A DNA stretch of 8,226 bases, taken from NCBI GenBank assembly GCA_964407525.1, contig CAYOWC010000227.1, positions 1 to 8,226 of the forward strand, given 5' to 3'. The first letter of the stretch is position 1. Each line of letters opens with the position of its first letter. Origin of the DNA: DUZB01 sp964407525 (GTDB lineage: Bacteria > Desulfobacterota > DSM-4660 > Desulfatiglandales > Desulfatiglandaceae). A program made the position numbers and the translations under genes. The notes beneath the pieces were generated by a model. That model was not told the origin of the DNA. It worked only from the letters and a program-made list of their open reading frames with translations, and did not search any database. Below are positions 1 to 5,487 of the stretch, one piece after another.

Positions 1-364
1 CCACCAGATTGTCATAGTGCAACTGCACATTCCAACGGCGATGGGCCTCGTACTGAGCTTTTAGCGCAGCCAATAGTGTATCTGACACGGACCAGCGGAT
101 ACCGACGTCGGAACGGATCTTTCGGCCAAGGGCAGCGATAGGGTCTGGGGCCCTTCTGGCCTTGTAATACCAACGCTCGATAGTCGATGACCCGATTTGC
201 ATTTGCTGATTGGCGTTAATGGGGTGTTGATAGGTTTTTTGCGCCAGTTCATCAATAGCGCTTTGCAGTTGTCCTTTTTGTGGCGGACAGGACAAAAGTC
301 GACCGATCACCGAAAATCGGAAGTGTGCCCATCGCTGCCACATGGGCATTTGAGACGCGCTCAT
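1..364 (-). CDS. DDE-type (rve) transposase, N-terminal part, cut by the window edge
   Basis: About 121 residues are visible, read leftward from an ATG at 364-362, and the frame stays open to the window edge. The start is preceded by AAAGGAGA about six bases upstream, a good ribosome binding site. The protein begins MSASQMPMWQRWAHFRFSVI. Around residues 55-75 it has STIERWYYKARRAPDPIAAL, and near the edge the stretch AHRRWNVQLHYDNLV. From memory these match the helix-turn-helix N-terminal region of a family of stand-alone transposases whose later part carries an rve/RNase H-like DDE domain. That catalytic part lies outside the window, so activity cannot be judged. Family knowledge predicts DNA binding to element ends followed by strand transfer. 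It lies about 160 bases downstream of the zinc-ribbon accessory gene, in the same direction, and the two probably form one transposon operon. The longer open frame on the same strand within 61-255 is a shadow. Confidence 0.75.
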   Translation of the reverse strand, partial: MSASQMPMWQRWAHFRFSVIGRLLSCPPQKGQLQSAIDELAQKTYQHPINANQQMQIGSSTIERWYYKARRAPDPIAALGRKIRSDVGIRWSVSDTLLAALKAQYEAHRRWNVQLHYDNLV

Positions 365-525
365 GGGATCTCTCCTTTCGGTTCGCTTCCACTGACCTCC
401 CCTATGGAGATAAACAGGGTCGAACCCGAACTCGGATCCTTGTAGCGCATTGGGACAAGTTTGACATCGGCCCATCTTTTGCGTGAACCATTATTCGATA
501 GCGGCGACCTCGGTATTCATGGCCA

Positions 526-1088
526 TCATGGACCTAAAGCAAGTATTTGTAAGCAGTTCGCCAGCCCTGCCTCGTCTCCACCATCGACCGGGCAAAAACG
601 TGACAGTAGCGCTCCCGGCAACTGATCAGGATTGATCGGGGGAAACAAACGTCCGGACAAGCGTCGGTAACGCTCACTCTGAACAAAAAGTTCTCGAAAG
701 TAGTGTTGCCAGCGTTTTACGGTTGAGCGCCACACATGGCAAAATGCCTTAAGATGCTCCATAGTAACCGCAGGTTTTTGCCCCTGGCGAAGGGCACTGA
801 CCAATAGAAGCACAGGCGCCCAGTAAACCCGGCGATCCCAGAAACGAACCGAAGGTGGCAGCACACGGCGACGACAACCGGGACGACCGCAGCATAGACT
901 GAATCGAACCTCAAATGCCTCTTGAAGATCATGGGGTCCGCCCCGAGGCTTTCGCTGGTAATGGGCGTCATGCAGTGGACTCCCGCAAAAGGGCATCGCT
1001 TTGCTCGTGTACGTTCGGCAAGATCTTGGTCTATCTTGTAAAGAAGGGAAAATAACGATTTGCGGTTAAGGACTTTAAGTGGTACCAT
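526..1088 (-). pseudogene. Transposon accessory protein, zinc ribbon plus helix-turn-helix, split by a -1 frame change
   Basis: Two overlapping frames together read as one protein of about 187 residues. The upstream frame starts at ATG 1088 (an ATG at 1100 is also possible; neither has a strong ribosome binding site) and reads MVPLKVLNRKSLFSLLYKID up to AKRCPF. The downstream frame continues with PFCGSPLHDAHYQRKPRGGP and runs to the stop at 526. The joined protein has a CPFC knuckle and a second knuckle CCGRPGC, a probable zinc ribbon. Next come LPPSVRFWDRRVYWAP and a predicted HTH segment with WRSTVKRWQHYFREL. I recognise it as a small conserved protein found with this transposase type; its biochemical role is unknown to me. 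The frames meet at CCCTTTT (993-987). Initiation at the internal ATG 996 would lose the first zinc cysteine and has no ribosome binding site. Either a single C was deleted, or ribosomes slip -1 here; both give the same CPFCG product. Confidence 0.7.
987..993 (-). other. Possible -1 slippery heptamer C CCT TTT
   Basis: On the minus strand the zero frame reads CGA TGC CCT TTT GCG. The string C CCT TTT formally fits the X XXY YYZ pattern for -1 slippage. After a slip the next codon is TGC, which yields the expected CPFC zinc knuckle. A small GGGG-CGGA-CCCC hairpin lies further downstream, but I see no strong stimulator at the usual distance. A plain one-base deletion remains the simpler explanation. 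Confidence 0.35.
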
Positions 1089-1116
1089 AGCTTCCGCCAT
1101 TTATGGTTTGTTGGCA

Positions 1117-1160
1117 GGAGCCCCCTGCTACGAACTGGTCAAAGAACGCGAGGGGGCTCC
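1117..1160. repeat. Perfect 10-bp inverted repeat near the element junction
   Basis: GGAGCCCCCT at 1117-1126 and AGGGGGCTCC at 1151-1160 are exact reverse complements separated by 24 bases. The repeat lies between the start of the two-gene transposon (1088-1100) and the truncated end of the IS1634-like gene (1206). It could be the terminal or subterminal end of the transposon, or a hairpin in its leader. No T-run follows on either strand, so it does not look like a normal intrinsic terminator. The partner end is outside the window. Confidence 0.6.
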
Positions 1161-1205
1161 ATCATCTCTCCCTCCCTATTCTCGTCTATTTTTCTCATTT
1201 TTCCA

Positions 1206-1886
1206 TTATTTTTTGTGGCCGCGCTCAGTCTGGCGATCCGCATGAGCGTCGCTCCGGCTGACCATCCATTGTTCTACCCATTGGGGATTCTCCCCATCTT
1301 CAAGCTGGGCTTCCAATTGCTTATTCACGGCAAAGCCTTTGCCCACAATGCGGACGGGTCCATCTCCAGTTTTCGGCTCCAGTGCGATTTCCTGGAGTGT
1401 AACCGGCGGTTTCAATACCAGTTCCTTGAGATGTTTGGGTGTATCGCCTGTCATGGGCAGCGGGAAAAGATAGTATCCCTTTTCATGATTGATTGCCGCT
1501 CTGGTCTCAAGTGAGGCCGCTCTGCAGTCTGCGACAAACAAAAAATTGGCATTCCCGATTGTCTTTACCATACGCCGCCAGGCAGGCAAATAGCAGGGAT
1601 CGTCGGCCCGGTTGCCGGGAATTGTTTCGCTCAGGATGGGAATGCCGGCGGGATCTAATACACCCATGCCTTGTTTGTACTGCAAGAGATCCGGTCGAAA
1701 GTTTTTGCTGTGACCGAACTGCAATAGGCCGTTTTTCGAACTGTCTGGTTGATGGCACACGTTGAAAATGGTCGTATCATATCGTGCTATGTCCGTCGGC
1801 AATCGGAATCCGCTGATTATGCCCCGACCATTTTGGAGTTGAAATTCGTCAATTTTTTCATCATTTTGCCCCAAATCACCCACCAA
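1206..1886 (-). pseudogene. IS1634-family (IS4 superfamily) transposase, truncated at both ends
   Basis: The 226-codon open stretch is the central part of a DDE transposase that is normally about 500-600 residues long. Numbering from 1886, the first catalytic Asp is probably D37 in RYDTT. This is followed by LLQFGHSKNFRPDLLQYKQG (residues 54-73), DPAGIPILSETIPGNRADDP (78-97) and the second Asp D120 in FVADCRAASLETR. These are the signature blocks of the IS1634 group. The third catalytic residue (Glu) and the C-terminal third are missing: the frame ends in TAA at 1206, soon after VEQWMVSRSDAHA, where homologues continue. The only in-frame starts are TTG 1886 and GTG 1883, just after a stop at about 1908, so the N-terminal domain is lost as well. 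It cannot encode an active transposase. Confidence 0.8.
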
Positions 1887-1924
1887 TATGCACAGCCTGT
1901 CGTCTGTTCAATTTTCAGGTACAT
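1887..1924 (-). pseudogene. Possible N-terminal scrap of the same IS1634-like transposase
   Basis: In a different minus frame, an ATG at 1924-1922 opens MYLKIEQTTG before merging into the region that encodes VGDLGQND in the neighbouring frame. IS1634-group transposases often begin with a short MYL-type strand followed by lysine-rich text. This may therefore be the original N-terminus joined to the catalytic core by an internal deletion. Only about ten residues support it, so it is a weak call. Confidence 0.3.
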
Positions 1925-2377
1925 GCCCGCCCTGTTTCCTTTTGCCGTATAGAGGAGAATATCCATGTCTCAATCTTTTTCTGCAACAACGGAGTGGATA
2001 ATAATTTCACAATCACATTCCTTATTATCCAAAATGTATGCCAAAGAATTGTGCAAACATAAAATCCTTTAATTTTAGCTTGTTATGGAAATGGAAGGAA
2101 GATCAAGTTGGAAAAGGAGGGTTAAATCACCGAAAAGAGTCCGGGAAAATCGGACGGATTAGACAGTTCCGGATGCCCGATTCGAACGTCTTTGGTGAAG
2201 AAGTGGATGACCAGAATAAAATACCTACTGAGAAGTAAAAATTGCCTACAATGACCAGGACGTATCAATGAAACTGGCGGAAGATGAGATTTATATGAAG
2301 GATGTCTACCTAATTTAAGTCAACCTAAACAACGTTATCATTAACAAAAATAAGTAATTGCTTGACTGAAATAAATT

Positions 2378-2393
2378 GCGCACGTTTCTTGCA
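2378..2393 (+). promoter_or_regulatory. Possible sigma-54-type promoter (-24/-12)
   Basis: The string CG-CACGTTTCTT-GCA matches the sigma-54 layout GG-N10-GC with the preferred CACG and TTGCA parts. One of the two G residues at -24 is replaced by C. It would start transcription near 2404, about 160 bases ahead of the gene at 2564. One invariant position is off, so confidence is low. Confidence 0.3.
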
Positions 2394-2549
2394 TCAGATA
2401 CTGTTACATCGTCGAGGAGAATACACAATAACAGCAAGGAAGGTCGGCAATGGGCTTTGAATCTATTGATGTAAGAATCTGTTTTTGTAACATATATTTA
2501 TCATTTTATTAAACGTTCGGGCCAACTTTAACATACATGAATAAACCAT

Positions 2550-2556
2550 GAAGGAG
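2550..2556 (+). promoter_or_regulatory. Strong ribosome binding site of the small gene
   Basis: AAGGAGG lies seven bases before ATG 2564. It is the best Shine-Dalgarno match on the plus strand of this window and decides the start of the orphan gene. Confidence 0.8.
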
Positions 2557-2563
2557 GATAACA

Positions 2564-2842
2564 ATGATATCAGCAATCATGTCACCGAATTTCAGATCAG
2601 ACCTGGGGGTTTCACCGTCCAATCCTGCGGATTCCGCACCTAATACATTTGCAGCACTTTTGGATCAAGTATCAAAGGATACCGGTGTGTCACAGAAAGA
2701 AAAGGATACCGGTGTGTCACAAGAAGAAGCGGGCGCTACAATCGATGACTTAATTGCATGGATGATGAGCCCTCCACCTAGTCCAATAGTGGAATCACAG
2801 CCAGCCGCACCGGGGGTGTTTGGACCGGATGAGACGGCTTAA
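2564..2842 (+). CDS. Small unrecognised protein with a duplicated 9-residue segment
   Basis: This 92-codon gene starts at ATG 2564, with AAGGAGG about seven bases upstream, close to the ideal ribosome binding site, so it is very likely translated. I do not recognise the product. Visible parts are a Ser/Asn/Pro-rich N-terminus (MISAIMSPNFRSDLGVSPSN), a short hydrophobic patch TFAALLDQV (residues 28-36), an exact-phase duplication KDTGVSQKE / KDTGVSQEE (38-55), a short helix-like segment IDDLIAWMM (61-69), and a Pro-rich tail PPPSPIVESQPAAPGVFGPD. It lacks a signal peptide, a transmembrane segment and cysteines. It stands alone on the plus strand between insertion-element debris and the minus-strand signalling genes, and it ends 13 bases before a terminator-like hairpin. 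The composition suggests a mostly disordered or secreted/adaptor-type peptide, which is inference only. Confidence 0.7.
   Translation: MISAIMSPNFRSDLGVSPSNPADSAPNTFAALLDQVSKDTGVSQKEKDTGVSQEEAGATIDDLIAWMMSPPPSPIVESQPAAPGVFGPDETA
2674..2727 (+). repeat. 27-bp tandem duplication inside the small gene
   Basis: Two adjacent 27-bp units (2674-2700 and 2701-2727) are identical over their first 21 bases and differ only in the last few. The period is a multiple of three, so the frame is kept, and the units encode KDTGVSQKE and KDTGVSQEE. The near identity at DNA level points to a recent duplication. Confidence 0.9.
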
Positions 2843-2855
2843 GAAAGGATTAACT

Positions 2856-2884
2856 GGTGGGTGCTACTTTCAGTCGCACCCACC
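2856..2884 (+). terminator. Hairpin terminator after the small gene
   Basis: GGTGGGTGC (2856-2864) pairs perfectly with GCACCCACC (2876-2884) around an 11-base loop, forming a G+C-rich 9-bp stem 13 bases after the stop codon. The following T-tract (TTCATTTCC) is weak. The hairpin could also end leftward transcription coming from 2993. Confidence 0.65.
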
Positions 2885-2992
2885 TTCATTTCCTGAAACA
2901 AGGTTTGAGGCTTGTCTATCTGTGATCACCAAGTTGAATTCAATTTGAATGATTCAGCACCAAACGAGATTTGTCAGAACCAAATGCGTCTG

Positions 2993-3406
2993 TTACATTT
3001 TCTTCAAAAGCTCATAGAACCTGGATCGGCCCAGGCCGGAAATACTGCGTGCTTCCTCCATATTTCCTTTGGCGTGGGCTATTAGATCCCTGAAATAGGT
3101 TTGTTCAAACTCGCTAATAGCAATTTTTCGAACCTCGGAGAATTTGGGAAACTCTCCAGGAGAGGAAGATTCGGCCCCTTTGGGTTTCGACAAGGTTGGT
3201 CGCTTGCCGATCGAGTCTCTTGCTGCCTGGATCCGGATAGATTTGGGCAAATGCGTAGGAAAAAGGGTGGGCTCAGAGCCTGCGGAAAGAAGGGCCGTTT
3301 CCAGACAATTGACCAACTCTCTTACGTTGCCGGGCCATCCGTAGGCGGAACACACCTGTCTTACCTCATCATCAATAATCAAAATATTTGCTTTTTTGTT
3401 TTTCAT
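2993..3406 (-). CDS. NtrC-type sigma-54 response regulator with an internal in-frame deletion
   Basis: The 137-residue frame begins MKNKKANILIIDDEV, the exact style of a receiver N-terminus (beta-1 and the acidic pair, D12-D13). It then jumps directly to SAYGWPGNVREL (residues 20-31), which is the end of the sigma-54-interacting AAA+ domain. The rest is a Ser/Pro/Lys-rich linker and a C-terminal Fis-like HTH, ARSISGLGRSRFYELLKK, in the last 34 residues. A full regulator is about 450 residues, so some 300 or more residues are missing: the phospho-acceptor Asp, Walker A and B, and the GAFTGA loop. I start it at ATG 3406, which has AAGGG four bases upstream, not at the GTG 3418 of the same frame. 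It cannot activate sigma-54 polymerase. It might still bind DNA as a small Fis-like protein, or it is simply a neat-looking pseudogene. It lies downstream of the HD-GYP and kinase genes, on the same strand. Confidence 0.75.
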   Translation of the reverse strand: MKNKKANILIIDDEVRQVCSAYGWPGNVRELVNCLETALLSAGSEPTLFPTHLPKSIRIQAARDSIGKRPTLSKPKGAESSSPGEFPKFSEVRKIAISEFEQTYFRDLIAHAKGNMEEARSISGLGRSRFYELLKKM

Positions 3407-3453
3407 CGAACCCTTCACGGATTTTTTGCAAAAATCTTCATTCGTACAGACCT

Positions 3454-3493
3454 CGTTAAGTAACTGGGTCGAAAAGTGGTTAAGTCGTTATTA
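3454..3493 (+). repeat. Degenerate 8-bp-period repeat, block 1
   Basis: Reading in eights gives CGTTAAGT, AACTGGGT, CGAAAAGT, GGTTAAGT and CGTTATTA. The core GTTAAGT occurs twice, 24 bases apart. The block faces block 2 (3579-3610) in inverted orientation: 3474-3489 and 3583-3598 are reverse complements at 14 of 16 positions. Confidence 0.6.
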
Positions 3494-3580
3494 TTATTCG
3501 AAGTTGTACCTTTCAACCCAAAATTGGATATCTGATGGAACTGAATGGGCACGGTTGATTTCACGTGTTAATTCTCCAAC
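3494..3580 (-). other. Short open stretch between the two repeat blocks
   Basis: Reading leftward from 3580, 28 codons are open (VGELTREINRAHSVPSDIQF onward to RYNFE) before three consecutive TAA codons at 3496-3488. The text looks like real protein, but no start codon is visible and I cannot name a family. It may be the tail end of a lost gene trapped between the repeats. Confidence 0.3.
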
Positions 3581-3610
3581 TCAACGACTCGACCACTTAA
3601 CTATTTGACG
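3579..3610 (+). repeat. Degenerate 8-bp-period repeat, block 2
   Basis: Four consecutive octamers, ACTCAACG, ACTCGACC, ACTTAACT and ATTTGACG, share the pattern ACTYRACN. This is the reverse complement of the GTTAAGT-type units in block 1, so the two blocks form an inverted pair about 90 bases apart. The repeat sits outside any gene I can support. Confidence 0.6.
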
Positions 3611-3636
3611 AGCTCTGTTTGTAGGAGTTTACGATC

Positions 3637-3690
3637 CTATTTCCCATCCAAAATCCTTCTCAATGTTTGCGAAAGTTCTTTCATCTTAAC
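3637..3690 (-). pseudogene. Relic of a receiver-domain 3' end (copy 1)
   Basis: The minus strand reads VKMKELSQTLRRILDGK followed by TAG. This is nearly the same text as the last residues of the hybrid kinase at 5488 (FKMKELSQRLRKILDKK), and the DNA is clearly similar too. Upstream of VKM the similarity stops, and a stop codon lies three codons before it. It is a scrap of a lost paralogue left between the HD-GYP gene and the repeat blocks. Confidence 0.75.
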
Positions 3691-3718
3691 ACGTTTCAAT
3701 CAGCTGCCTTTCCTTAGA

Positions 3719-5089
3719 TTATTGTTCTCCCTTTAGCAAATTCGTAATATATGATGGCAGTAAGTCAAGAACCTCTGCCGGTGCTTTAAAGGGTTTTCGT
3801 TTGTCAATTTGCATTTGGGGGGTTTCAACGATATTTATGTTTCCAAGATCGATGGGATCCGGTTTGTTTGGCAGGGGTTGACCTTTCGTATCGGTAAACG
3901 GGAGAATAACCGGACCATTACTTAGCAGTACATACCCCATCTGACCATTTCGCAAAGAGAGGATGCTTCCAGGAGGATAAATGCCGATAATTTTCACGAA
4001 AGAATGGAGAATAACTTGGAGAAAGGGATCTTTATTTGCGTAGACACGAAAGATATTTGTTACAACATTGATGGGATTAAAGGCATCTTTGTAGCACCTT
4101 TTGCTGGTCATGGCGTCATAAATATCGGCCAGCTTTGCAATCTTGACATATGGGGGGATTTCAATGGGAAGTTTGTCCTCAGGGTAACATCGCTGTTCGT
4201 TATCAAATAAAGCACTGTGATGATAGACTAAGATATTCTTAACAGTTGCATTATTTATTCCATTTTTATCGAGGATATCAATACTTTTTTCGTAAGAATG
4301 GGTCTTTACAATCCTAAATTCTTCTTCGGTAAGACGGCCTTTCTTATTTAATATTTTCTCCGGAATCATTACCTTCCCAACATCATGCAGAAAATACCCC
4401 ATTGACATGTCCTTCAATTCCGCAGGCTGAAAATTAGTATAGCATTTTATCCGATCATCGCCTCCGTTTCCACTTTTGTCCAAAGATTGTGATGCAAGAT
4501 AATTATTGATAATTTCACTAAAATGGTCATTGAAGTGGTTCAATATCGCCGTTCCAATAGTACAAACATTCACTGAATGGCTGTAGAGATAGTCATCATA
4601 GGAGAATATTTCCTTAGTAAGACACGAAAAAGCCGTATTATTTCGGTTCAGAAAATTAAAAATGTCAGAAACAACATCCTCCACCCGTTGAACATCGAAC
4701 TGACCTCCTGATTCCCTTATTTCAGATATCACCTTCTTAATATCATTCTTCGCTTTTTCATATTTTTGTTCCGCTTCCTTCTTAACTCTGCTTATTTGCC
4801 TGATTCTATTTTCGACATCAGCTAAATCCGACATATCTTTAAAAACCGTTTTTTTCTCGTTAGTTTCCAAAGGCAGTGCCTGGCCTTTCTTGTTCCACAC
4901 TCCTCCTTCTGATGCTGAATCTATATTCAAATCTAATACTCCACTTTGTTTGATAACAAGCAAAGTGCTTACCTTATTAACCCGAACATTTTTTTCCAGA
5001 AGCAGCGTACCTTCTCTATTATATATATCGATACCGGTCTTAACGCTTCCTCCTCTGGAAACGATATCCAGTAATCTATCTATTTCCAT
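3719..5089 (-). CDS. HD-GYP domain protein with an altered signature
   Basis: A 456-residue protein starts at ATG 5089 with AAAGG eight bases upstream. Residues 1-55 form a small N-terminal domain (GIDIYNREGTLLLEKNVRVN) like those before many HD-GYP domains. A Lys/Glu-rich, probably coiled segment follows (about 90-125). The HD-GYP domain spans roughly 160-350: H171 (YSHSVNV), the H235-D236 pair in FLHDVGKVMIPEKIL, H264, H290-H291, and D325 in ADIYDAMTSKRCY. The family normally has HHE..DGSGYP after the double His. Here it reads HHSALFDNEQRCYP, so the Glu is Ser292 and GYP is C301-Y302-P303. The usual activity is hydrolysis of cyclic di-GMP in the cytoplasm. Metal ligands look kept, but substrate recognition may differ, so a sensor or altered-specificity role is possible. 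It is probably functionally linked to the kinase upstream at 5488-7746, but a 400-base gap suggests its own promoter. Confidence 0.9.
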   Translation of the reverse strand: MEIDRLLDIVSRGGSVKTGIDIYNREGTLLLEKNVRVNKVSTLLVIKQSGVLDLNIDSASEGGVWNKKGQALPLETNEKKTVFKDMSDLADVENRIRQISRVKKEAEQKYEKAKNDIKKVISEIRESGGQFDVQRVEDVVSDIFNFLNRNNTAFSCLTKEIFSYDDYLYSHSVNVCTIGTAILNHFNDHFSEIINNYLASQSLDKSGNGGDDRIKCYTNFQPAELKDMSMGYFLHDVGKVMIPEKILNKKGRLTEEEFRIVKTHSYEKSIDILDKNGINNATVKNILVYHHSALFDNEQRCYPEDKLPIEIPPYVKIAKLADIYDAMTSKRCYKDAFNPINVVTNIFRVYANKDPFLQVILHSFVKIIGIYPPGSILSLRNGQMGYVLLSNGPVILPFTDTKGQPLPNKPDPIDLGNINIVETPQMQIDKRKPFKAPAEVLDLLPSYITNLLKGEQ

Positions 5090-5487
5090 GGGTGATACCT
5101 TTTTTATAAAGCCTCAATCGGTTTAAAATTAGTGACATCTTCAGGAAATATGACACATCCGAAACACCAACAAATATGCAAAAGATAGAATAATGCAAAA
5201 TATGCGCCATAAATATCGCAGACAACGAAAACCAGATGTAATGCCAAAAACAAGCATAAATTCAAGATGTTGTTCATACAGCTTTTTCATATGCATGAAC
5301 CAGGTTGTACCGAAAGGTACATCCGCTGAAAGGAACTGCGTCAGGTTTTTGTGTTTTTTCAAGAAATTTGACGCCGTCTAAGTCGAAGGGATGAGAAAAG
5401 CTTGTTTTTTGAGGATGAATACCGGGATGCTTCTTGCGCGTACGAGCCCGGATATCAGGTCTTCATATTGTGAATAACTATCGGATT
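5090..5487. other. Intergenic region between the kinase and the HD-GYP gene
   Basis: No convincing gene is present. A minus frame of 73 codons (5141-5362) starts only at TTG without a ribosome binding site; its tail contains a hydrophobic run IFCIILSFAYLLVF, but I would not call it. A compact hairpin lies at 5306-5321, and a weak CCGGG/CCCGG pair lies near 5430-5453. It does not match the cyclic di-GMP (GEMM) riboswitch pattern that might have been expected next to an HD-GYP gene. Confidence 0.5.
5306..5321 (+). other. 6-bp hairpin with a GAAA tetraloop
   Basis: TGTACC-GAAA-GGTACA forms a perfect stem capped by a GNRA loop on the plus strand; GG/CC pairs at 5303-5304 and 5323-5324 could extend it past one mismatch. 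It stands in a gene-free stretch. It could be part of a plus-strand RNA or an operator palindrome upstream of the HD-GYP gene. Confidence 0.4.

Larger units (their letters stand above)
1..1160 (-). mobile_element. Two-gene transposon: zinc-ribbon accessory gene followed by an rve-type transposase
   Basis: The two co-directional genes (526-1088 and 364 to the edge) and the G+C-rich inverted repeat at 1117-1160 are read as one end of a mobile element that extends past the left edge. The right boundary at about 1160 is inferred from the repeat and from the fact that recognisable IS1634-like coding sequence begins just beyond it. Because the frameshifted accessory gene may be needed for movement, this copy may be inactive. 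Confidence 0.5.
1887..2563. other. AT-rich stretch without a convincing gene
   Basis: Nothing recognisable is encoded here. A plus-strand frame of 66 codons (2038-2238) has no ribosome binding site and low-complexity composition. A 35-codon frame, MSQSFSATTEWIIISQSHSL onward (1965-2072), has GAGGAG about eight bases before its ATG but no similarity I know. A 20-codon frame (2450-2512, MGFESIDVRICF) also follows a GGAAGG. A small hairpin GTCCG-CGGAC sits at 2139-2155. The region may be decayed sequence between the insertion-element debris and the small gene at 2564. Confidence 0.5.

Noticed and set aside
717..1100. A 127-codon minus frame as an independent gene
   Set aside because: Only its first 34 or so residues look like protein. 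After the CCCTTTT string the real sequence moves to the neighbouring frame, so the rest is out-of-frame text of the accessory gene.
2038..2238. A 66-codon plus-strand frame as a gene
   Set aside because: It has no ribosome binding site, no recognisable motif and no neighbour logic; AAGGAGG inside it (near 2114) is not followed by a start at usable spacing.
2934..2943. Palindrome TTGAATTCAA downstream of the truncated regulator
   Set aside because: A 10-base AT-rich palindrome is expected by chance at this scale, and no T-run or regulatory context supports a function.
3101..3463. A 120-codon plus frame opposite the truncated regulator
   Set aside because: It is the antisense shadow of the regulator: the minus frame contains the WPGNVREL and HTH motifs, and the plus frame has none.
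3454..3610. CRISPR array
   Set aside because: The units are only 8 bases long and degenerate, with no spacers of constant length and no cas genes nearby.
5141..5362. A 73-codon minus frame with a hydrophobic tail
   Set aside because: Its only start is TTG without a ribosome binding site, and the text resembles nothing known. A hydrophobic run can arise by chance in AT-rich DNA.
5090..5487. Cyclic di-GMP riboswitch upstream of the HD-GYP gene
   Set aside because: I looked for the conserved GEMM core and tetraloop-receptor pattern on both strands and did not find it; the GAAA hairpin lacks the required surrounding elements.
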